In this document: positions 1 to 4,387 of the stretch, piece after piece
Position numbering within the stretch: the stretch's first letter is position 1
Layout: the number at the start of each line of letters is the position of its first letter
Assembly: GCA_002731735.1 (NCBI GenBank)
Contig: PCCM01000023.1
Coordinates: forward strand, 1 to 5,505
Length of the DNA: 5,505 nt
DNA from: Gemmatimonadota bacterium
GTDB lineage: Bacteria > Gemmatimonadota > Gemmatimonadetes > Longimicrobiales > Gaopeijiaceae
Reading direction: 5' to 3'
Program-made: the position numbers and the translations under genes
The notes under the pieces: model-generated
The model's input: only the letters and a program-made list of their open reading frames with translations
Database searches by the model: none
Told to the model about the DNA's origin: nothing

Positions 1-590
1 TGCTCCCGGCGCTCTTGAAGGAAGGCGACAATCTCTTCCGGATCGAGGTTGCCCAGATCGGGGACGACGTCTTCACCAACGCCCGGAATGCCTACGACGA
101 ACTCTCGAATCCCGCTGAGCCAGTCTCCGACTAGGGCGACCAACTCGGGAGCTGCCTGGACGAGCTCGTCGATCTGGCCCACGAGCGCCGGGATCCCGAA
201 CAGAACCGCCGCCACACCCGCGCCAACCACCGGCAACGCCAAGAGCACGATGGCCAAGCTCCGCGCCACGCGGCGTTCCACCAACGCGTCCACCAATGGG
301 TCCAGCACATAAGCGAGGCCGAAACCAAGAACGAAAGGGGCGAGCAGAAATCCGGTCGTTGCCAGCAGCCAGTACATTGTGAGGATGGCGGCCACCGAGA
401 CGAGCAGGACGTACCCCGGTGCTCGTCGGAAAGGAATTAGTACTATGAGCAGGATCAAAAAGAGAACGAACGGGTTCAGCAGCTCTTGCACACCAAAGAC
501 CAACAGACCGAACACGAACAGTGCGACGATCGCCTGGAGGACCCGCCAGATCTGAAGCCGGCCCTCCGTCACAACTGGGCTCTCGGTCAC
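1..590 (-). CDS. AI-2E/PerM-family membrane transporter, 3'-truncated by window edge
   Basis: A reading frame with no stop runs from a GTG at 590 to the window edge, giving 196 residues of a protein that is usually about 330-400 aa, so the C-terminal half is missing. Hydrophobic segments lie at about residues 17-34, 41-54, 60-77, 81-98 and 111-135. The stretch APFVLGFGLAYVLDPLVDAL (84-103) followed by a basic VERRVAR turn is typical of the N-terminal half of the AI-2E transporter family (PF01594). Members are inner-membrane proteins variously proposed to export autoinducer-2 or to work as ion/H+ antiporters, so the substrate cannot be named. After the membrane segments comes the usual amphipathic region (IDELVQAAPELVALVGDWL). 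The GTG overlaps the stop of the Nudix gene as GTGA, pointing to translational coupling. A second GTG at 572 has a slightly better purine-rich stretch before it and is an alternative start. It is the last visible gene of the mla-type operon. Confidence 0.85.
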   Translation of the reverse strand, partial: MTESPVVTEGRLQIWRVLQAIVALFVFGLLVFGVQELLNPFVLFLILLIVLIPFRRAPGYVLLVSVAAILTMYWLLATTGFLLAPFVLGFGLAYVLDPLVDALVERRVARSLAIVLLALPVVGAGVAAVLFGIPALVGQIDELVQAAPELVALVGDWLSGIREFVVGIPGVGEDVVPDLGNLDPEEIVAFLQERRE

Positions 591-1039
591 AACAGTGAGC
601 CCGCTTCGTCCGAGTTCAAGGCACCCGCCGCCCGTACCACAACCTCACGAGCGTTGTCGTACGCCACCGTTTCGATAGCCTCGTCCACAGGGAGCCATCG
701 GCACTCGGTGATCCCCTCCGACACCTCCGGACTCGTGTCTCCGTCAGGAGAAGCCATGAGGAAGTAATCACAGAACTTGTGCACGAGATCACCCTTGAGC
801 CTGAAGTACCAATCGATGGAACCGAGTGACGGGCCCGCTTCGAGATGGGTCAACCCGGTCTCCTCGCGCACCTCTCTCAAGGCCGCCTCACAGGAACTCT
901 CACCATTCTCCACATGGCCCTTCGGCAAACCCCACTTGCCATAGGGATCACGGATCAGCAGCAAGTGCACGTTCCCGTCCATGCGCCGAGCGACAACGCC
1001 ACCGGAACTGTGTTCGATTCTTGCCTTGCGCTTGGTCAT
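587..1039 (-). CDS. Nudix hydrolase (MutT/Ap4A-hydrolase-like)
   Basis: Nudix enzymes hydrolyse nucleoside diphosphates linked to another group, using divalent metal bound by the Nudix box. Numbered from the upstream TTG, the box GX5EX7REUXEEXGU is complete: G47, E53, R61, E62, V63, E65, E66, G68, L69. The flanking elements are also typical: SSGGVVARR as the first strand (18-26) and DPYGKWGLPKGH just before the box. The WGLPKGH lead-in and the later IDWYF...VHKFCDYFLM segment resemble small diadenosine-polyphosphate hydrolases, but substrate assignment is inference. I chose ATG at 1039 (150 aa, MTKRKARIEH), 18 bp after the mlaD stop. A TTG at 1057, directly abutting that stop, would add six residues (156 aa). 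Neither start has a strong Shine-Dalgarno. The soluble cytoplasmic protein has no membrane segment. It ends in a GTGA overlap with the AI-2E-family gene, so it is part of the same operon. Confidence 0.92.
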   Translation of the reverse strand: MTKRKARIEHSSGGVVARRMDGNVHLLLIRDPYGKWGLPKGHVENGESSCEAALREVREETGLTHLEAGPSLGSIDWYFRLKGDLVHKFCDYFLMASPDGDTSPEVSEGITECRWLPVDEAIETVAYDNAREVVVRAAGALNSDEAGSLL

Positions 1040-1057
1040 TAGGATAGTGATCGGCAA

Positions 1058-2068
1058 TCAGAAAATCGAAAGACGCACGTACTTCGAGGGGTTCGCCCGA
1101 AGGTCCTCCATGAGAAGATTCAGCTCCTCCACAAGGCTTTCGATGCGACCTCCCAATAGGGTATCGGAAAGCAACCGTCCGAGCGACCCGTCTCCGTTCT
1201 CGAGGCGGGTGGAGATTCGATTCAGCGACAGGAAGGTAGAATCCGCCAGGGTGAGGGTTCCGGACAGACTCTGCGAAGCCGCCGAGATGTCCCCAGAAAC
1301 GCCGCTGAGTTCCGCTGTGATGACTTTCGTGTTCACGAGTATTGAATCCAGATCTCCGGAAGCCAACAGCGCGTCGATCCTCTCCAGCGACCCGCGAGCC
1401 GTCTCCAGAACCGATGCGATCTCGGACGTAGCATTCTGCACATCGTCTGCGATCCCCAGAAATTCATCCGATTGTTCGTCGACAAGGCGTCGAAGGGTCG
1501 CCGTGAATTCCTCCATGTTTGTGATGGCCTGCGTGATCTGGTCCGCGGTTTCCTCTCCGAACGCACGGTCGAAGCGATCCGTCAGAGACGCCACATTCTG
1601 GGCGACCTCATCCGCTACCGCCGTGAGTCGAGAGAGGTCAGGAAGTACATATCCGCCGAGTATTCGAACACCCCCGGTGACCTGAACGTCGGAAGGGACC
1701 TCGGAATAGTCGTACTGAGGGAACTGAGATCGCGTTATGATCTCGGCCTGCCAATCCCCGAACATGGACGCGGGGGCGAGCACCACGACGGCGTCCTCAT
1801 CCAGAATCCAATCTCCATCGAGAAGCAGCTGGATTCGGACAGCGGCGCCATTGTCCTCGACGATGATGTCCCCCACACGTCCGATGGACACGCCTCGGAA
1901 CGTCACCGTATTGCCGATGGACAGCTGACCGACATCTCTCATCAAGACGTGGACCTCCGTCTCCGTACTTCCGAAACGTCTACCCTGGAGCCACAAGGTA
2001 CCGACAACCGCAGTGACGATCCCGAGCAGCACGACCGAGCCGACCAGGAGCTCCTTGCGGCCCTTCAC
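1058..2068 (-). CDS. mlaD: MlaD-family MCE-domain protein, phospholipid ABC transporter substrate-binding component
   Basis: This 336-aa protein has a short basic N-terminus (MKGRKE), one membrane anchor (about 7-27) and a single MCE domain (about 37-118), with the typical stretch VGQLSIGNTVTFRGVSIGRV (46-65). A long, mostly helical tail follows (about 145-325), rich in heptad-like hydrophobic spacing. The end, GDGSLGRLL (292-300) and NPSKYVRLSIF (326-336), is a recurrent closing motif of longer MlaD/MCE proteins. MCE proteins form hexameric rings on MlaE in the inner membrane and carry phospholipids across the periplasm. E. coli MlaD is only about 183 aa, so this is the long-tailed form, which may build a needle or tube. 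Start: GTG at 2068, preceded by GGAGAGG (2080-2074) with 5-nt spacing, and overlapping the ATPase stop as GTGA. The order permease, ATPase, MCE protein is the classical mla order. Its stop lies 18 bp before the chosen Nudix start. Confidence 0.93.
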   Translation of the reverse strand: MKGRKELLVGSVVLLGIVTAVVGTLWLQGRRFGSTETEVHVLMRDVGQLSIGNTVTFRGVSIGRVGDIIVEDNGAAVRIQLLLDGDWILDEDAVVVLAPASMFGDWQAEIITRSQFPQYDYSEVPSDVQVTGGVRILGGYVLPDLSRLTAVADEVAQNVASLTDRFDRAFGEETADQITQAITNMEEFTATLRRLVDEQSDEFLGIADDVQNATSEIASVLETARGSLERIDALLASGDLDSILVNTKVITAELSGVSGDISAASQSLSGTLTLADSTFLSLNRISTRLENGDGSLGRLLSDTLLGGRIESLVEELNLLMEDLRANPSKYVRLSIF

Positions 2069-2814
2069 GATGCCCTCTCCGCAAGTTCAGGTCGTCCCTC
2101 GAGGAACGACCTGAGGAGGGGGTCACGCGACTCCTTGATCTCGTCGATGGTCCCGCTGGTCCGGATCCGGCCCTCGTGCAGCATCACAATCCGGTCGGAA
2201 ATCCGGTACGCACTTGCTATATCGTGCGTGATGACGACGCCCGTCACACCAAGTTCCTCCTTCATCCGAACGATCAGCCGGTCGATCACCGTCACGGTGA
2301 CCGGATCCAATCCAGTCGTCGGTTCATCGTAAAGCAAATACGTCGGTCTCGTGGCGATGGCCCGGGCGAGCCCGGCCCGCTTCACCATCCCACCGGACAA
2401 CTCGGACGGATACCGGTCTTCGGTTCCCTCTAGATCGACGAGGGCGAGACACTCACTTACACGTGCCATGATCTCGTCGTCGTACATATCGGGCATACGG
2501 CGAAGCCCCATCGCAACGTTCTCGGCAATGTTCATGGAGTCGAAGAGCGCGGCGAACTGAAAGACGTAGCCGATGTCACGGCGCAGTTCGTTGAGCTCCC
2601 CGACGTCGAGGTCACTCACGTTCTGGCCATCCACCAGAACGTCACCGGAATCCGGCCGAATCAAGCCCACCATGTGTTTGAGGATCACGGACTTGCCGGC
2701 CCCGGAGAACCCGATGATACAGAGTGTCTCACCGTCCAGTACTTCGAGATCCAAGCCCCGAAGGACGTGGTTCTGGCCGAACGTCCGATGGACGTCATTG
2801 AGCTGGATGCTCAT
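2065..2814 (-). CDS. mlaF: MlaF-type ABC transporter ATP-binding protein
   Basis: This 249-aa cytoplasmic ATPase powers the MlaE permease. All ABC motifs are intact: Walker A GFSGAGKS (35-42), Q-loop VFQFAALFDSM with Q86, signature LSGGM (139-143), Walker B YLLYDEP with catalytic E164, D-loop TGLD (167-170) and H-loop histidine H197. The FQ-AALFDSM-I-ENV segment is characteristic of the MlaF/Ttg2A group of retrograde or anterograde phospholipid transporters rather than of sugar or amino-acid importers. The start is ATG at 2814, overlapping the permease stop (2811-2813) as ATGA, with GGTGG about 7 nt upstream. The frame stays open to 3075, but that 87-residue extension lies inside the permease gene, reads as low-complexity Arg/Gly-rich sequence and is not homologous to the family, so it was discarded. 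The stop overlaps the mlaD start by 4 bp (GTGA). Confidence 0.96.
   Translation of the reverse strand: MSIQLNDVHRTFGQNHVLRGLDLEVLDGETLCIIGFSGAGKSVILKHMVGLIRPDSGDVLVDGQNVSDLDVGELNELRRDIGYVFQFAALFDSMNIAENVAMGLRRMPDMYDDEIMARVSECLALVDLEGTEDRYPSELSGGMVKRAGLARAIATRPTYLLYDEPTTGLDPVTVTVIDRLIVRMKEELGVTGVVITHDIASAYRISDRIVMLHEGRIRTSGTIDEIKESRDPLLRSFLEGRPELAERAS
2074..2080 (-). promoter_or_regulatory. Ribosome binding site deciding the GTG start of mlaD
   Basis: GGAGAGG lies 5 nt before the GTG at 2068, within the last codons of mlaF. It supports the GTG start even though that start overlaps the upstream stop. Confidence 0.7.
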
Positions 2815-3593
2815 AACAGGACCACCGCCCAGAACGCGTCCAGCACCAGGATCAGCATACTGGAACGGACCACCGCGTGGGTCGTAGCCACTCCGACTCC
2901 TCCCGCTCCACCCTTCGCGTGGAACCCATAGAAACACCCCGCACTGGTCACGATGAGGCCGAAGCTCAGACTCTTTATGACCGCAAACTGAACGTCGAAC
3001 GGTACAAAAAAGAGCCGGAGACCGCGGACAAACTCGGCGCTGGACATGTCGAGGAGCGTGAGTGATGCCGCCCATCCCGTAAGAACCCCGACCGCCGAGG
3101 CCAGCACGATCACCACGGGAAACATCAACACACCGGCGATCACACGGGGCACGACCAGATAGGCCACCGGATCGTACGCGAGCGTTTCCAGTGCGTCGAT
3201 CTGCTCGGTAACACGCATCGTCCCTACCTCCGCGGCCGTGCTGGCGCCTACCCGTCCGGCTAAGGACAAGCCGGTGAGCACCGGGCCCAACTCGGTGATC
3301 ATCGACTTACCCACCATCGAACCGACCAGGTATATGGGCACGGCGCCGGTCAGGGTGTAAGACGCCTGTAGTGCAAGCACTATGCCGGTAAAGACGGCGA
3401 TGAAGGTTGCGATCGGGACCGACGCCACACCCACGGAGAGCATCTGCGTCAAAAGCCGTGGCCTCCAGATTTCTACGTTCTTGAGCGCGCGTAGCGCCCC
3501 GGTGGTTAGGTAACCGGCCTTTCCCAGCGATCGAACGCTACTGATCGACCAGCGGCCGACGTATTCGACCGGAGTCAACACGAAACCGTTCAT
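2811..3593 (-). CDS. mlaE: MlaE-type phospholipid ABC transporter permease
   Basis: This 260-aa integral inner-membrane protein belongs to the MlaE/YrbE permease family (PF02405), and its length matches the family's usual 250-260 aa. It has an amphipathic N-terminal interfacial helix (about 10-40) and membrane segments at about 52-76, 84-100, 105-120, 143-180 and 205-225, with a final one at 245-260. Family signatures are ELGPVLTGLSLAGRVGAS (101-118), AEVGTMRVTEQIDALE (121-136) and the C-terminal CFYGFHAKGGAGGVG (220-234). The EQIDALE region is the coupling helix expected to dock on the ATPase. A dimer of this protein with two MlaF subunits and an MlaD hexamer would extract or insert phospholipids. 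The start is ATG at 3593, only 14 bp after the stop of the 119-aa protein, with no strong Shine-Dalgarno, so translation may depend on coupling. The stop overlaps mlaF by 4 bp. Confidence 0.95.
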   Translation of the reverse strand: MNGFVLTPVEYVGRWSISSVRSLGKAGYLTTGALRALKNVEIWRPRLLTQMLSVGVASVPIATFIAVFTGIVLALQASYTLTGAVPIYLVGSMVGKSMITELGPVLTGLSLAGRVGASTAAEVGTMRVTEQIDALETLAYDPVAYLVVPRVIAGVLMFPVVIVLASAVGVLTGWAASLTLLDMSSAEFVRGLRLFFVPFDVQFAVIKSLSFGLIVTSAGCFYGFHAKGGAGGVGVATTHAVVRSSMLILVLDAFWAVVLL

Positions 3594-3607
3594 GATCGGC
3601 CTAGAGC

Positions 3608-3967
3608 TTAGCCTCGGCTAGCGGGCGGTACGCTGTCCTCTAGGGTGTATACGACTTTCTCCGAGTAGCCGTCCGCGGTGGGGACCATGCAGGTAACTTG
3701 CACCCGGTAGACGGATCCGTGGGGATCCGAAACGACTACTTCCATATCCAGCCCCTGTCCTGGCGAAACGATCCGCGTGCGCACCTTCTCCGACGGCTCC
3801 TCCCTCCTGTGGTGCGTCGGATTCCGGAAGAGCGTCTTGGTCGACTGGCGCCCGCTGTCGAGGGTACGCGTGACCTTGACCAACCGCAGCCAGTTAGGCT
3901 GATAGTTAACCTGGTACTTGTACCCTAGCTGGTCCGCCCCCCTGCCCTCCCGGTTGTGCCGCCCCAT
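3608..3967 (-). CDS. Hypothetical protein, first gene of the mla-type operon (119 aa)
   Basis: I do not recognise this protein. It is a real gene by context: ATG at 3967 follows a textbook GGAGG (3976-3972) with 4-nt spacing, it sits first in the minus-strand cluster, and its TAA stop is 14 bp before mlaE. There is no signal peptide or membrane segment, so a cytoplasmic location is expected. The first 15 residues are basic and Gly/Arg-rich (MGRHNREGRG). After that the sequence alternates in a way that suggests beta strands: YKYQVNY (16-22), LRLVKVTRTL (27-36), a basic loop FRNPTHHRREEP (47-58), KVRTRIV (61-67), DMEVVVSD (74-81), VYRVQVTC (86-93) and EKVVYTLED (103-111). It is not a STAS-domain protein, so it is not MlaB, and it lacks the signal peptide of MlaC. 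Possible roles are a cytoplasmic accessory of the transporter or an unrelated small beta-fold protein; no function is claimed. Confidence 0.8.
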   Translation of the reverse strand: MGRHNREGRGADQLGYKYQVNYQPNWLRLVKVTRTLDSGRQSTKTLFRNPTHHRREEPSEKVRTRIVSPGQGLDMEVVVSDPHGSVYRVQVTCMVPTADGYSEKVVYTLEDSVPPASRG

Positions 3968-3970
3968 AAA

Positions 3971-3976
3971 ACCTCC
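3971..3976 (-). promoter_or_regulatory. Strong ribosome binding site of the 119-aa protein
   Basis: On the minus strand the sequence reads TTTGGAGGTTTTATG, a GGAGG core four bases before the ATG at 3967. It is the strongest Shine-Dalgarno of the minus-strand cluster. It fixes the start of the first gene and argues that this unknown frame is translated. Confidence 0.8.
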
Positions 3977-3998
3977 AAAGAATTACGAAAAACGAGCG

Positions 3999-4014
3999 AT
4001 AAACTAATGTTTAT
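3999..4014. repeat. Inverted repeat ATAAAC-TAAT-GTTTAT, possible operator
   Basis: Two perfect 6-bp arms (3999-4004 and 4009-4014) flank a 4-base centre. The element lies where the -10 or start region of the mla operon promoter should be, 32 bp before the first gene. A site of this form in this place is typical of a repressor operator; the regulator is unknown. A 6-bp AT-rich stem would be a weak RNA hairpin, so a DNA site is likelier. Confidence 0.45.
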
Positions 4015-4034
4015 ACGGGACCGGGAAATGTCAA
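4005..4034 (-). promoter_or_regulatory. Candidate promoter of the mla-type operon
   Basis: On the minus strand a perfect TTGACA -35 hexamer occupies 4034-4029. Seventeen bases later is only a poor -10 (AACATT, 3/6 match), while a better TATAAA (4015-4010) is just 13 bases away, too close for standard sigma70. The surrounding DNA is AT-rich and the inferred leader of about 30 nt to the ATG at 3967 would be normal. The -10 assignment is therefore unsure, and the promoter may need an activator or another sigma factor. Confidence 0.35.
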
Positions 4035-4105
4035 CGTTCTTGTCTTGGGACGAGCGGGGAAATCCCTTTCGGGTAACCATTTGTGGAGCGATAAGGTCAA
4101 CTCCA

Positions 4106-4127
4106 ATCCGGTCGATTCGAGCCGGAT
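4106..4127. repeat. Dyad-symmetric element between the divergent promoters
   Basis: The outer arms ATCCGG (4106-4111) and CCGGAT (4122-4127) are perfect complements. Inside them TCGA (4112-4115) and TCGA (4117-4120) continue the symmetry around the central T at 4116, with one extra G at 4121. The result is 10-bp arms interrupted by a single bulge. It lies 72 bp from the mla -35 and 87 bp from the rho -35. It could be a regulator binding site or a hairpin; there is no T-tract, so it is not an intrinsic terminator. Confidence 0.45.
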
Positions 4128-4204
4128 CGGAACCGGTACGGAGGTGATGAAAAATACCATAATTGCCCACCCCACGACCGACCTCCATGACACTTCAAGG
4201 CCCG

Positions 4205-4242
4205 AAAAAACTCTTGACCACCCCAGGTTCGCTCATTACAAT
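4205..4242 (+). promoter_or_regulatory. rho promoter (TTGACC-N17-TACAAT) with A-tract upstream
   Basis: The -35 TTGACC (4214-4219) and -10 TACAAT (4237-4242) each match the sigma70 consensus at 5/6 positions and are separated by the optimal 17 bp. An A6 tract (4205-4210) sits just upstream of the -35, like a small UP element. The start of transcription would be an A at about 4249-4250, leaving a leader of about 139 nt before the rho start. Confidence 0.7.
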
Positions 4243-4248
4243 CGAACC

Positions 4249-4387
4249 AACTTCCTCGTAAGCCCCACTTGCCTTTCCAAGTGTTCCGCCAACGCGGACC
4301 TCACCGCACTTCCTCGCAGGTCACAGGGTTACCACCCTCCGTGTTTCTTCATCCGCCGACCCCACGTATCGGCCGTTTGGAGTAGTC
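4249..4387 (+). promoter_or_regulatory. C-rich rho leader, candidate rut/attenuation region
   Basis: Between the -10 and the rho ribosome binding site (4243-4380, counted by hand) there are 56 C and only 27 G among 138 bases, a C-over-G bias like that of Rho-utilisation sites. Three short perfect hairpins punctuate it: 4266-4283, 4285-4298 and 4325-4338. No T-tract follows them. In E. coli the rho gene is known to be controlled by Rho-dependent attenuation in its own leader, so an analogous feedback is plausible here. This is inference from composition. Confidence 0.45.
4379..4382 (+). promoter_or_regulatory. Ribosome binding site deciding the GTG start of rho
   Basis: GGAG within TTTGGAG precedes the GTG at 4388 with 5-nt spacing. 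No ATG exists in frame nearby, and the protein from this GTG (VDIAQLRIKS) begins where Rho proteins normally begin. Confidence 0.7.

Larger units (their letters stand above)
3968..4387. other. Divergent intergenic region between the mla-type operon and rho
   Basis: This 420-bp stretch holds no convincing protein gene on either strand. Its left end is AT-rich (about 3977-4016) and holds a candidate promoter for the minus-strand operon plus an inverted repeat. The middle contains a dyad element with 10-bp arms and an isolated anti-Shine-Dalgarno match. The right part holds the rho promoter and a C-rich leader. Open frames here in both directions lack usable ribosome binding sites and have unnatural composition. 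Confidence 0.8.

Noticed and set aside
49..328. Small open frames on both strands within the AI-2E-family gene
   Set aside because: They are shadows of a longer minus-strand frame with clear membrane segments and family motifs.
2815..3075. N-terminal extension of the MlaF reading frame to a start at 3075
   Set aside because: It lies wholly within mlaE, reads as Arg/Gly/Pro-rich out-of-frame sequence, and the family start with a good ATGA overlap is at 2814.
3609..3620. Inverted repeat TAGCC-TC-GGCTA at the end of the 119-aa gene as a terminator
   Set aside because: The two-base loop is too short for a full RNA hairpin and no U-tract follows; it lies in a tight intra-operon junction.
4100..4135. 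tRNA T-arm-like sequence (GGTCGATTCGAGCC)
   Set aside because: The loop lacks the invariant GTTC spacing, and no acceptor stem, D-arm or anticodon arm can be built around it. It is explained by the dyad element.
4011..4193. Minus-strand 60-codon frame with a hydrophobic start (VVGWAIMVFFITSVPVP)
   Set aside because: It has no ribosome binding site before its GTG, and it contains the candidate mla promoter. A small membrane protein is not excluded but is unsupported.
4187..4261. 24-codon ORF starting ATG 4187
   Set aside because: It overlaps the rho -35 and -10, so it would not be on the rho transcript, and it lacks a ribosome binding site.
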